Part shown: positions 1 to 12,595 of the stretch, piece by piece
Layout of the letters: the number at the start of each line of letters is the position of its first letter
Position numbering within the stretch: position 1 is the first letter of the stretch
Origin: Torreya grandis
Taxonomy: Eukaryota > Streptophyta > Pinopsida > Cupressales > Taxaceae
DNA: 64,000 bases
Reading direction: 5' to 3'
Assembly (NCBI GenBank): GCA_037957365.1
Contig: JARHVA010000157.1
Span: forward strand, 3,536,501 to 3,600,500
Position numbers and translations under genes: made by a program
Notes under the pieces: generated by a model
The model's input: the letters and a program-made list of their open reading frames with translations, nothing else
Told to the model about the DNA's origin: nothing
Database searches by the model: none

Positions 1-385
1 AGTTGTGTACTCATTATATGAACTCTTTATTATCACTCCTATCCTAAAAATATATCAAAACCTCCATAATGAAGTGTTGATGTAGAGAGGCAAATTAGGA
101 GTAATGTGTGTTTAGGTTAGTCTCATGGTTGATGTGCACATGCAAATAGTTGGTAGTGGTCAATTGTTTTGGTAAATCCTCTCCTTTAAAGTAGGTTTAT
201 CTCTCTTTTCTTAATAATTTAATATATTAGTGAATGAGCTTAAGTGATACACCAAGGGGAGATAACCATATAACTTAGAGATTCCATCAACCTAAAGGTC
301 ACCCACAACTTAGGATTACCTTTATGTTACACCAAATTTGGAAGGCTTGAACAATCTTCCAAGGGTGCAAATTTGGGTGATAATA
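1..385 (+). repeat. LARD-1 5' LTR, 3' part only
   Basis: Its first 200 bases match the end of the downstream LTR copy. The last part (240-385) matches the sequence just before the PBS-like site in LARD-2 (36420-36568) and LARD-3, including a block beginning AAGTGATACACCAAGG and an ending GGTGATAATA. The LTR end is placed at 385 because the conserved PBS-like block follows within a few bases. Confidence 0.65.
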
Positions 386-389
386 GTTC

Positions 390-407
390 TGGAATACCTA
401 ATGAGAC
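390..407 (+). other. PBS-like site of LARD-1 (degenerate)
   Basis: TGGAATACCTAATGAGAC starts with TGG directly after the LTR end. It aligns with TGGCATGCCTGGTGGGAT in LARD-2 and its equivalent in LARD-3. It is the position of a tRNA primer-binding site, but I cannot name the tRNA. Confidence 0.45.
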
Positions 408-410
408 TAG

Positions 411-1556
411 AGATATAATTCATTAAAGAGTTATTGGTTCTTCTCTTCAACATATCAGCCTTTACAGGCATTCTTCTTCAAGCACCAATGGTGATTCTAA
501 GGTATAGGCAGTCCAAGTTCATAAACATCATAATTGGTATGCATTCTTACTCTTTTGATCAAGATGAAATGTTTGTTCTTGCATATTATTCATATCAAGA
601 TGGTAATATTCATGTTTTCCCTTGAGAACTCCTCAAATAGAAGCATACACACCTTATCAAGACTTAAAATAGTCATACTTGCCTCTTCCTACTCCAACTC
701 CAACTTAAATTTATGTTTTCCCTACCACATCCTTGTTGGCACTCAAGCCAAATATGCTTAAGTCTGAAGAGGTAATGAGAAAGTGGGATAGTAGAGTAGA
801 GCTCTAAAGTGTGATACCTTTCCACCTCATAGAGAAGATGAGGAAGCCAATATAGATGTTAAGGGGAAAGTGGGTAGTGGTTGGAGAATAAAATCAATAT
901 GTTATGACTGATGAGTTGTGGGAATGAGAACCTTGATCCAATGGTGGGAAGATAGATTAGTGAGGTGGAAGAATCAAGAGATCCAACCCAAGAAACCTTA
1001 ACCATCATATCCTACCCCTAGTAAACCTCCTTGGGTTCCAAGTCTCCTTCAAGCTACACGCACCCTTCCTCAATAAACAAATATCACTTCATCTTGGAGG
1101 CCTTCTTGGACAATGACTCCCAATTACACCATGTCGACCATTGTGAAAGAATATTATCCTATGCCCACCCAAGACCAAGAAAGAGAAAATGTCCTAGAAG
1201 TCACACCAAAGAATTTTCCTAGTTAGAGAGAGACTCTTAAAGTGTAGGAGAAGGGAAATTTTATCATGTTAAAAGTTTTCCCAAGATCCTCAAGCTATTT
1301 TCTTGCTCCTCAAGTCCTAATTGTCCAAGAAAACTAAGGTATATCAAACCTAAAGAAGATAATTCAAGAATGTAAAATGAAAAATGAGAGAGTATTAGCA
1401 AAAAGGTTTCCTCTCCTTCCCCAAGAGATTCCAAATAAGTCTTTAAAGGTCCCTAGTTATAAGGACACTCTTGCAAGTGTCAATTATCCTAGTGAACTCC
1501 TTTACCCTCCCACCATCTCCCCTTTGAAATAAGAACCTATGGTGTGTAAGATTCAA
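411..1556 (+). other. LARD-1 leader and decayed 5' coding region
   Basis: The stretch around 440-515 (CAGCCTTTACAGGCAT, then CACCAATGGTGATTC) aligns with the leader of LARD-3 on the - strand and, less well, with LARD-2. The shared ATG is at 488. Beyond about 530 I could not align it confidently with the N-terminal gag-like region of the other two copies. Short open frames at 434-625 and 1031-1222 are not recognisable proteins. Confidence 0.4.
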
Positions 1557-2878
1557 GAGGAGTATCCAGATGCAAATGAATCCATGGATAGTCATGATGA
1601 GGACATCTCAATTCTTTGTGAAGAGGAGATTTGTATTGGTACTCCCCATTTTTGAGGACAAAGGAAATCTAACTTTCAAACATGATGAGGAAGTAGTGAG
1701 TGAGGACTATGATCTCTTCTCAAGATGACCATGAAGATACTCTTAAGAATGAGCAAGACAACATTGAAGAAGTTGCAATAGAGGGTAAAGGAGATGTTGG
1801 ATTGTTTCAATAGCTTCCACTTGGGGTGATTAAGCATGAAAATAAGCAAGGTGAAGCAACTGAAGTGGTTATATCAATCAATAAATTAGTTAACCATGAC
1901 AAAAAATCTATAGATGATCAAGAGTAGTTCTTAGTGCCTCTTGATAAGTTTAAGGAGCTTACTATAGTAGATCTTAAATTAGATGCCCCTCATGGTACTT
2001 CAAATTTTCAAGAGAAAGTAAGTTCTTACTCTGATCTTCCTTGTGCTAGTCAAGATAATGAGTCTGCATCTTACTGTAATGAAGAGTTTGATGAATCATT
2101 AAAAGACCTAGCAAAGTTGTGATCTAGTGAAGAGCATGGTGAAGACTTATTTGAAGCCTTGGACTCATGATACTCACTTTTTATAGGTGATTATGAGTTG
2201 GTTAAGGAAATAGGATGTAGTTTTAACTAACCAATCATTAAGCCAGAAGAAGATAGTCTTGAAAATATGTATTTTGAAGAAGCAACCTCACTAGATGATG
2301 ACTTGTTTGAAATCTTCAATATGGGTTACCAACCTCTTATTTCATTTTTAGACCTTGGTATACTCTTAGAAGACAATGTGGATCTCTTTTAGCCACAATA
2401 TCTCAAGAAACAACAAACTCTCTCTCTTGGAGATAATTTTACTAGTATACCATTATGTTCATCTCAATCTAATGAGTTTGAGTAGCTAACAATAGTAGAT
2501 GGTTAAGTTGAGAGCCTTCAAGAGGATATTGAAGTTAAAGCATGATTCTTTAACTAGGAATGTGAGGTTTATGTCACAAAAATCCTTACAAACCAATGTC
2601 TAACCATCTTGGAAACCATTGCCAAAGAAGAACAACAACAAAGGGTAGAGGTTGAAGTCTTGAACTAGTATGTGTATATTAGAAATGTATTTTCTACTAT
2701 AGACCTATTAAAAGGCATGCCAAATGGGTTGGAATCATATAAGAAGGATAATAAAAGTAATATGATAGTAAAATATGCTCTCTTACACCATTTCATACCT
2801 CATGACGGAAGTGATCCAAAGAACTTCCCCTTTGATCAAGGTGGAAGAAGATATGTTCAGGTCAATTGTATATACTAG
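1557..2878 (+). pseudogene. LARD-1 gag-like acidic protein, decayed
   Basis: The acidic coding stretch starts at about 1557 (ANESMDSHDEDISILCEEE), changes frame near 1720, and is then in one frame from about 1890 to the stop at 2876-2878. In-frame stops are scattered, among them TAG at 1925, TGA at about 2120 and several more by 2670. The protein is rich in Asp and Glu with few basic patches. Its C-terminus contains HHFIPHDGSDPKNFPF, which aligns with HYFSSHHEDDSRIFPF at the equivalent place in LARD-3, so this was once translated sequence. No catalytic motif is visible. I infer a Gag-type or accessory protein of the element. I do not recognise the family. Confidence 0.5.
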
Positions 2879-3060
2879 TTATTTTATTGTGTCTTATTTC
2901 CCCTAAATTCTTAGCTAACACTTGTGTTATTCTTGTTTTGTATTGGTCAAGGTATGATTAGGTCTGAGTTTTAATTCAAGTGACTCCTTTTCCTAATGGA
3001 ATGACAATGCTATTGGTCTAATAAGCATTACAGGCATACTACCTCTGTGAATCACCAATT
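2879..3060 (+). other. LARD-1 3' non-coding region before the 3' LTR
   Basis: It ends with a block (GGCATACTACC, then CTGTGAATCACCAATT) that is repeated just outside the 3' LTR of LARD-3 on the - strand. No ordinary purine-rich polypurine tract is visible next to the LTR. Confidence 0.45.
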
Positions 3061-6000
3061 TGTTGACTAATTTTGACCCCCAGGTAAAAAGGTCAACCTA
3101 TATAACAAAATAAATTCCTTTTCATGCTTCAATACCTTGGTTATATTCATTTCCATGTATTATGAGGTCTTAAATAGTCTTTCTAAGGTATTTTTAGCAT
3201 ATTTTAAGGTTATTTTGACAAAATTAAGGTAATGGTTTGTCTTTATCTTATAGTAGCCTAGTCATTCCGTAGTGTGAATAAGCTTGGTAAAAAGTTTTCA
3301 TAGGTACTTAGGTTGATATTCAAGTCATATTACCCCTTATTGACCTTGCATGAATATTTTATGCTTGTTTGGAAAAGTTAAGGTTGATTTGCAAACTTTA
3401 AGGTAAGTGAAGTTGAAGGGAAAGTGCATATAACTAATTACAATGCATGTAAAAGTTGAAAAAGGATAAATAACCATAAAAATACACTTAAAAAATGTAT
3501 TTAAGGAGTTATCTAACTTTCATGTATGTCAAGGATGTTAGAACACATTAGTTTTGTAGGAAATCAGTCTAAAAAGGTAGTTATAAGCACTTGTATAGAC
3601 TTGGGAGATCCACTTTCAAGTGAAAACAATTAAAAGGTGTATGTTAAGATTAAAAAAGACAAATAAATTCTTGGATTTTAGGTATAGGCCTTAAAAATTC
3701 AAAATTTTCTTTAGAACCTCAATCACTCCCTTAACAAGCTCACATAGGCCAATTCCAAGTGCTCATTCTGTATAGGTATGGTGGGATTTTGGAACTAAAT
3801 TTTTTTCCAAAGGAGGGGGTACTAATTAAATTCAAATACATGTCCATATTCATCATATTGGTGTCCACTCATTTATGAATTATTGTTAAGACCCCAAGGT
3901 GCTCTAAAACTGCCTATAAACCCCATAAGCTCATTTTTTCCCTTAGAATGGAAGTTTGAAGAAATTTGGAAGCATAAGAGAAATTATAAAGGATATTAAT
4001 ATGTTTTAAAAACCATATCACACTTTCATCCACCAAGTTTGACATGTGTGGCATTGGAAAATGAGTAAAAGATCTCCATAAGATAGTTTTGTAGGTTGTT
4101 GATCATGTTTCTTGATGTTTCAAGATTATTAAAAGATAGAGGCATGTTGATAAGGATTATATAGCATGTTTTATTTTCACCTAAAACTATATATCTCCAC
4201 CAATGATTCTCCATGCTCATTCTATTACCACTTTTTCCAAGTGACATGCAATGGCCTTAGTTATTAGACCGTGTATAGACTGCCTGTGTAAGGTGAGTTG
4301 AGAAGGTTAACCTCATAAGGAAGGTAATAATCCACTGGAGAAACTTTCTTAGGATTGAGAAGATCAAAGCTTCCATCATACTAGGCATAAAACATGAAAA
4401 TGCAAACTTGTAGGTCTAGAGACCTGTAGGTCTCTTTTCATGAGGAAATGCATTGAATGTGTATCAAGACTAGATTTTTAAAGCCTAAAATATGAAATTA
4501 GTATATTATCCCTACAATTATATAATTATCAATATCAATAGAGAAGGTGTGATCTCAAATCTAATGCCCAAGACACGTCAATGAAAGTTGCAGGCATAAT
4601 GACAAAGTTTGAAAAGTTTGAAGACCTTAAGCCAACATGAAGAACATATAAAAGTATACATATGAGATAAAGAGGTTGGAGATAATCTATTTGAATTATA
4701 AGGAATTCTAGTTTGGTAATGATCCAAAACACATTAACTTCTTGATCACATACAAGCATGTCATGGATAAATACAAAAAGAGAGAAATGTACGCTTGTGA
4801 AGACATAAAGCCTTGAAGAAGTTGCAGAAGGTCAAAATAAAAAAAATAAACCCTCAAAACTATGGTAAATATCATTGAAAATTTTAATTACTTGTATAAT
4901 ATATCTTAAAATTTAATTGCAAATAAGATACTAGATGACCACCTATAGGTTGGTTTGAGTAACTCAAGTGGGTTTTCAAACTTGAGAAGAAGGTGCAATG
5001 CAAAAAAATGGATTTAAGGTTTAGGTGAAAAGGAAAGTGAATGGAATCACTAGAATCAAAGAGAAATATAAAAATAAGATCATAAGAGAGTGATGAGGAT
5101 AAACCTACCTTAATTGCTACAGTCACACAGTCAAAATAAGACTTACAAGCCTATGTGTTAAATGGTGAAGAGTTGATTGTTGAAGGAAATAGATGAATAT
5201 TATTTGTTTGATAGATAAAAAGAGAGATTATTAATTCCTTTATGGAAAATTTTAAAAGTGGATAAAAGTGGTACAAATAACCAATCAAAGTAGAGAGCTA
5301 TTATGAACTCATTTAAAAGGCCTAGTGAAGATTATTCAGGTCTAGAATTTTGAGTGATTTATGCATATATTGAGTTGGAGATGAAGGTTAATGGGAAATG
5401 AAAGGTATATATCCTAGAAAGATACCTTAACAATATCTAAACTTAGATGAGTTAGTGAAAAAGGGACCAACAAAATTGATAGGGTCTCTTACATGGTTAT
5501 GCTCATAAACCCTAGTATGAACTAATGAATGTTGTATAGGTTATATAGAGGATAAGTGGAAAATATGATAAATTATATAAATTTATAATGGTGTTACAGA
5601 CCTAAATAAACCTTTATAAACTCAAACCAAACTCCCAAAGATCACTTTTAGGCCTAATTTCTCTTTTAGACCTCACTAAACTTAGTCTACCAACTTGAGA
5701 AGAAGTTTGAGATGCTTACATATTTCATGAAGAGATGCATGGTGACCTAAGATATTAAGAATAAGAGGGAACCCATATGCACTAATGATTCATGGAATTT
5801 GATTGTTCATCTAAGGCCTAAGCTATATGAGCAATCCTTAAGAGTGCAAGGCACTCATAGACTATCGAGAAGGCTAGTAATGACTAATTTAGAGATATTG
5901 GATTCCCAAGTTCTTGAGATGAACTAGGTTGACCTTGAAACCACTTGGACATAATTTCTCACTCTATGAAGAGTATCACCATGACACTTACCTGTACTTG

Positions 6001-7575
6001 CACCTATATAAACTCATTAAATGTTATGTTTTTGTGTGTTTTTGGGTTCAAAATAGGGTATTCAACCTCATGGGAAGATTAATATCATTGTATAGGATGT
6101 ATTTTGGTGTATTATATCCCCTAAAGCACAAAAATATATACATGTAACCCTGAAAGTTTTCCTACAGGTTTGATTATTGAAGGTAGTGTGAAAAAGGCTT
6201 ATGAAAGGCTAGGGTTTTTAGGCATTTCATTACACCTATCTACATAGGGTCTCAGGTCCTCAAATTTAACATGAAACATGGTCATAGGATGGTAAAATTG
6301 AATCAAATGCTTAGTTTGAGTTTCAAACATGTGGGATAATATTAGATCCAAAACTCAATTTTTAAGCCTAGAGGCCTAATTAGAGAGAGAAAACATGTGA
6401 ATAAATGTACTTCCACTTAGATTTGGGTCATGAAATTTGGCATGGATCTATAAGGGAATATTAGGTACTCAAAAATATGCCTTATTTACCAATATCATCC
6501 ATATATTATTCTACACAAGGAGTTTCATGTGTTTTTAGGGCTACAAGGAAGTAAAGGCTAATGAGAGCTTAAGGTGCAAGATGAAACATTGGAGAGTGGT
6601 TGAGGCTTCCAAATTGGTTGTTTTAGGTCTATTATGACTGAGAGAGATCATAAATGAAGATAATTTTCACTAATAAAGTTAGAATCAAAACCTTGTGCAT
6701 GTAAACAAAGAGAGGTGTAGTGGAACAAAGGGGTTTCAAGACACCTCAAGAGTTACTTGATGATCACCATTGAGATGTCAATTTGGAGAGATTATAAGAA
6801 TATTAAACGTATACAATAAGAATTAAAAAGTAATTTAAGGTGATTTTATGAAAAATAATGTCATGTGTCATTCCTCACAAGCCAAGATAAAGGTAATTTG
6901 ATGAACAAAATCAAGGTGTCAAGCAAAGGAATGAAACATGTACACCATTTGGAAGAGGATGCATCTTCAAGGAAGTAACACATGTCTTTGGAGAGATAAT
7001 AAAACTATTTTAAAATCCTTTATTGATTTTAACTCTCACTTGATACTTATCAATGGCTCACTTCTATGCCCCTTTCTCTTCTAGTCTCATTTTTCTATAA
7101 ATTTAACCTTGTTTGGCTTTGTATCCATCCTCCACCTAGGTATGGTGAAGCCTTGCCCATTTATGTGACTTTTATCAATGATAAAATATTGGTTTTACCT
7201 CCTCCTTGATTCATTTAGTGTGTGTTCATGACTAATTGATCTTATCAAGTGTTTTGCTTAGTCTTCCTTGGCATGTTGTCCATTTTCAGTACTCATATGC
7301 AATTTGAAAGCTTATTTGCAGGTCATGTGAAGTGTCCAAGAGAAATGTGAAGGTTGGGTGAGTTTTCTAATACTTAGTGTCACTATATGACCTCTTTATT
7401 AGTCCTCCTAGCCCAAACATCTATCATAATCTCCATAATGAAGTGCTGATATAGAGAGGCATATCAGGAGTAGTGTGTGTTCAAGTTAATCTCATGGTTG
7501 ATGTGCACATTCAGCTGGTTAGTAGTGGTCAATTTTTTGGGTGCATCACCTCCATTAGATTAAATTTACTCATAC
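3061..7575 (+). repeat. LARD-1 3' LTR (about 4.5 kb)
   Basis: It starts TGTTGACTAATTTTGACC, like LARD-2 (TGTTGACCAAATTTGAC at 33023) and LARD-3 (- strand from 59745). It ends at about 7548-7575, where similarity to the end of the 5' LTR fades. It contains the conserved promoter-like segment at 7085-7200. Short open frames inside (for example 4026-4247, 4884-5126 and 5929-6147) have no counterpart in the other copies and are treated as chance. The last 200 bases expected before the PBS position are missing or unrecognisable, so this end is probably truncated. Confidence 0.65.
7085..7105 (+). promoter_or_regulatory. LTR TATA-like promoter of LARD-1
   Basis: TATAAA at 7096-7101 lies in the LTR about 50 bases before the conserved TATGGTGAAGCC block. 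The same place in LARD-2 and LARD-3 has TTCTATAAGAAC after a CT-rich run. This fits the U3/R boundary, but it is a prediction from conservation only. Confidence 0.45.
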
Positions 7576-8516
7576 CTTTTATAATTATACATAGATGTAA
7601 TATTATACCATGATGTGACATTGATACATATGGGTGGTGTAGACTAGTTCCTTGTTCTATGCTCCATTGATGTTGTTATTATTTTACATGATAGGCTACT
7701 TTTTAATTATCTATTATGTATGGTCATTGGCATTATTTTATGTGACATGTTTTATGTTCCTATTTTACAACATTTTTATGTCTCATGGCATGTGGTCCTT
7801 GGATTTGTTTGTTGTGACATATTCTCCCCCTATATGTAGCTCTTGGCCTTATGTGTAACACTAAAACTTAATCTTATTGATCTTTTTGATATTGAGTTGT
7901 GCCATAATATATATAAATTACTTTTACTTTGAATTCTTATCCAAATATCCCTATACTACGTGTTTCTTTGATACATTTATCTATCCATGGCACTTACATC
8001 CCTTGTATTACATATTTTACATACATGCCTTGATCGATATATACATTATTATGATGAAATATTCTCCACATGTTCACATAATATTACATAATGTTATATT
8101 TATACGTGACATGGTATATTTAAAATTTATTTATGAGATAAGTGACTTATAAAATATCCCTGCCATCTCAAAAGTGGGGCATTACAATGGACTTGTCATT
8201 GAGATATTAACCTCCATGAGAATATTATCATATAAGAGTAAAAATTTTAGAGATTCAAAATGGTTCAAATATATGAAAGATATTGGCACATTGATACATA
8301 TTACATGGCCATATTCCATGCATATGCACTCACTTTATATACACTTAAACACATGTTCATACACACTTCATTGCATATACATGTGCATATGCACAAAAAT
8401 ATAAAAGAACATGAATTATAGGTTTTCACATATACACATATTCAAGATACAACTTCTAAAATTCATCATATATATGCATAACATTCTATATCAGTTTACA
8501 CATATTCAGGGCATAT

Positions 8517-8576
8517 GATATTGGTTCATGCACATATACACACTTTTAAATTCATGAGGCATGATATTGGTTCATG
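8517..8576. repeat. Short duplication, about 46-bp spacing
   Basis: GATATTGGTTCATG occurs at 8517-8530 and again at 8563-8576, each preceded by GGCAT. Confidence 0.6.
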
Positions 8577-8668
8577 AAAACATACATAATATTACACATT
8601 ATAGTTGAATAGCAAATGGTTTTCATTCCAATTCAAAATTATTAGATATATGGTCATTATTAGGGTGT

Positions 8669-8800
8669 GAACATTGTCTATTCTATTTTGATCATGCATT
8701 TTATTCCACATTAAGAAAAAGTATACAATCAAACCTACATTCATGATGGGGGAATGAACATCATTCATTGCCTTTTGATCATGCATTCATTTTTCACATG
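8669..8800. repeat. Degenerate tandem duplication, about 87-bp period
   Basis: GAACAT, then TTTTGATCATGCATT, then an ATT/ACAT run occurs from 8669 and again from 8756. On the - strand an open frame across both copies repeats an MHDQ..DVH..IM pattern, which reflects the duplication rather than a known protein. Confidence 0.55.
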
Positions 8801-10962
8801 GAGTGAACTTAATATAAAATATAAAATTGAAGATATAATTCATCTATAGTGGTTGATTTAGTTTCTTTGAGATAACCTATCCTAATGGTTCTCTATTTAC
8901 CTACATAGTTATTTGGGTTAGTACATTGTGTTATTTTCCACACATTCATTAGGGTTGAGGCACGTTTTATTCCAAACCTAATAGCCTACATAGTTACAAA
9001 AATTTAGGGTACAATCACCCCAACTCTCCATGTGATTCAACAAGGAAACACAAGGTTTTCAAATGCTTCAACAAGGAAGCATAATATCCAACAAGTTTGA
9101 GGGAAACATGGTTTTCACCAGCATATAGGTGTAATATTACCCTTATTCTTTAAAAATTTCAAAAAATTGGTTTCAAATTAAAATAACCAATCTATGGACA
9201 TTAACTACACATGATTTTAGGTTTTTCTATTGAGTTACCTCTACAATTGGAATTTAAAACCAAATACAAAGTTTTTTGTAAACACTCATGTAAATTTTAT
9301 CCTATTACTTTAGCAATTCCTTTACTATGATAAAAATATGCTAGTTATAGATACTAAAATATGGTTTTTGGTACTTGATAATGAAAAACTTGACATAAAT
9401 TTACCTTGCATGACTTGAGAACTTAAACAAGGTCTTGATCCTCCATTTTCTCACTCTTTCATGTTATCTTATGGGTTATACCTTTTTTTATGCTATTAAA
9501 CACCTATAATAATCCCATTATTTATTTCAAACCTACTAAATATCCTACATAGACATCTCCAGACTCTCAATCCACTTCACTTGTATAGAAGTCATTTTTG
9601 CCAAATTTAGTTAGTAATGATAGTTGATATTGACCTAATATGGTTAGTACTAACCCACTCCAAACAAAAAATAATTTTTAAATAAAAATCTCTCCTTAGG
9701 TTTGACCCAATTTCCTATTGTGTTGGTGGAATGAGAAATTTCCAAATTGGACTCATATATAAATAAATTAAGGTCTCATTTAAAATACATTTATACACTA
9801 TTGCATATCAAAAAAATATTCCATCGTCTTCCCAAATTTCAAACCTATCACTAGAAGTAGTCATAAGTCAATTACGAAGCACTCTAGAGACAAGTAAAAT
9901 CAAGTATTGCCAATTGTGAATTCTAAATCATTAGTTGCATGCATATAACAAAAGAACACAATTGCACAATCATAGTATGTGGGAAAACCATGTATGGCTT
10001 TATTTGTCCTTTTGGATTATTAGATACATAGGTAGTGGTAAATCTTAAATTTGGGGTTATTAGGGTCAGATTAGTCCATTGCACTTTATCAAATTTTGTA
10101 GGGTTTTAACCTTCACAAGCACACCTAGGGTTTCAAGGCAAAAGAGACTAATTTTTGGAGTTACGAGCATAATCAAGGTTTGATATCACAAATAAAAATT
10201 AATAAAATACAAGTATAGGTGACCATATATTCACTATTACACATTTCCTCATAGGTCAGTACCAACTAATGCAAGTTAGAGTTAATTGATGGTACTGACC
10301 CGTTCCAATAGAACCAACTCTGTGTAGACAAAGAATTAGTTATAAAACCATGTGGATCATAGAATTTCTTTGTCATGATTTTCAATTATATAATAAAATC
10401 ATAGTTAGACACTCACTCAAAAAATATAGGTACTCTTCCCTTTTTTGTACTTACTATATTTAACATATGCCTTTTCAAATCATTATGATCAATCTAAATA
10501 TTTTACATTCAAATGAATGCTTAAATGCCATATCTTAATTTATAAATTACCACATTTCATTTATATATTTTAATTAGATTAATTTATTCATCTTAAAAAA
10601 AATTAGGTTAAAACAAGTATATAGTAACATTCACCTCCTTAAACCAAAAAAAAATCATTACACCACTACCTTAGGAAACTAATCAAGAATAAGAATCTAT
10701 TGTTACAGTTAGCTTCAAATCCTATACATACACCAAGAAAAGGTTAATACGAAACCACTAATTGAAAAAATGGGAATGAGTAATATGATCCCAACCATGA
10801 TTTGCCCTTACCACCCTAACCATTAGCCATGATCATGCAAGAATCCTTCAAACAAAGTAACAATGCAATAAAAGTATACATAGGTAAAAATATGAGAGAG
10901 ACGTGTTTTCATTTTCCACCATGTAAAGTATGATTTATCTCACATAATTGAAATCTAACATC

Positions 10963-11011
<49 letters not shown>
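10963..11011. repeat. (AAT)n microsatellite, about 16 units
   Basis: An uninterrupted AAT/ATA trinucleotide run, directly visible. Confidence 0.95.
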
Positions 11012-11014
<3 letters not shown>

Positions 11015-11460
11015 TGACCTAAAAAACTAGATATTTTTCCAATCAAACAAATGCAACCATCTAGGACTATAGCCTTAATGCATCAGTTTTACCACAATCT
11101 GAGGGCGATAAACCATAAGATTGCATTCACACCAAAACTAATGCAAAGAGAAACTAGAGTTTGATAACAAGAAAAATTTACATAAAAAAACCATAACTTT
11201 CTTAGCCTAGGACATTACAAGGATAAAAACTAAAATTTACATAAATCATTTCTTAATCGATAGTTGTATGTAAAATTTCTTGCATCTTCGAGTTAAATAT
11301 TTATTTTTCCATTCTACTCTAATGTCCCTTTGGAAGCTTTCCAAATGTGATTTAAATTCATATAAAAATGCCTTCTATACCCTCACTAATGTAAAAATTA
11401 TATCTAAGGTGAAATGGAGGCCAAAAATAAAATTACCCCATTATGTCTAAAAGAGATTCA

Positions 11461-12595
11461 CCAAAAACTAGTACAATAAGCTCAACCCGTTACTTCTATT
11501 TATTTTGCCTCTCATTTATTTTCTCTTCTTTCTATCTTCTCTACTATACTATCCCAAGGTAATCTTCATGGATTTACATTATCTAATTAATCACTTTTTA
11601 AATTTTTTTCACCTATTTAATAACTATAACCTTTTTAATAATTACAACTTTGACTACCAACATTAAGGGCAATCATAATGTCCCCAAGGTCAAGTCTTAT
11701 GACCAAGTCCTAGCTAATTTATAGTGAGCACTACAAGTGCCTATAACTCAAGTTAAATAAATTAATTCAACAATGGCTCCTTATCACCAAGTGGTGCCTT
11801 TCATAGCGTACTAGAAACTAAGTTTTCAACCAACCTATAGTGTCATATGCATCTTAAAATCATGAGTAGTATTGACACAATTCCAATAATGACCACTAAA
11901 ACTGATAGCCACCATCTATATTCACAACACAAAACATAACATATGTGGAGTAATGGACTAAAACATTACTAAACAATAAATAAGTAAATGGTGTAACTAT
12001 GGGTGTGTTTGTTTTATCTCACCATTTTACCTTTGTATACCTGTATGTCACTGTTGTGATGGTTTGTTAGACTCTTCCATTCCTATGTCTAGATCATTAT
12101 TATATCTACCTTCAACCATGAAAAAAACATAAAAAAAACTGCACAAATAGAATAATCATGTAAAATAATACAAAAGTTAAGTACTAGACATAAATAATTA
12201 TATAATATGAAATAATACTAAAACTTAGTAATAACATACAACTCAAAACATAAGTATTATCTAAAATAATAAGGCATCTCATCAAAAAGTCAAGGGGACA
12301 TATTATAATGGTGTTATGAGCATATTATTAGAGTCAAACCAAAATAGGATATGAAATAATCATAATCCAAAATTCTCTAAAGATTCAATGTCTTACTTTC
12401 ACTAGATTTATCATGATAACAAATTTCATAATCATAAGTCCCTTAAAAATAACTAAAGATCCTATTCACTACCATCTAATGCTCATTTCCTAGATTTTAC
12501 ATGAATATGCTCACTGATACCATTTCACGTACAATGCAAGGTATTATGTATATAGTTGTCTACATTAGGCTTACCACTGCAATCATATACAAAAC
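11461..12595 (-). other. Probable 3' part of a decayed copia element
   Basis: This lies downstream, on the - strand, of the copia reverse transcriptase at 12596-13480, where RNase H and an LTR would be expected. The reading frames are too broken for me to name domains, and I did not find an LTR pair. Confidence 0.3.

Larger units (their letters stand above)
1..7575 (+). mobile_element. LARD-1: non-autonomous long-LTR retrotransposon, 5' end outside the window
   Basis: Bases 1-200 repeat at about 7370-7560 in the same orientation with many mismatches: both contain the run around GTTGATGTGCACAT followed by a TAGTGGTCAATT block. This marks the first bases as the end of a 5' LTR and 3061-7575 as the 3' LTR. 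The internal part, 386-3060, holds a gag-like acidic frame. I see no protease, reverse transcriptase or integrase. Two further copies in the window (33023-38060 and 48913-64000) share the LTR, leader and coding blocks. Long LTRs with a short internal region lacking pol fit the class called LARD (large retrotransposon derivative). Confidence 0.75.
7576..11460. other. Unassigned AT-rich DNA
   Basis: No gene is recognised on either strand. Open frames at 7652-7858, 7877-8152 and 8174-8404 are hydrophobic and Tyr/Ile-rich, as expected by chance from AT-rich DNA. Two small local duplications (8517-8576 and 8669-8800) and a (AAT)n tract are listed separately. A motif around 8150-8185, CATCTCAAAAGTGGGGCATTAC, split as CATCTCAAAAGTGG and GGCATTAC, is reminiscent of an LTR edge on the - strand, but I found no partner copy. 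Confidence 0.4.

Noticed and set aside
7652..8404. Three successive + strand frames that look like membrane proteins
   Set aside because: Tyr/Ile/Phe-rich translations typical of AT-rich non-coding DNA; no conserved motif.
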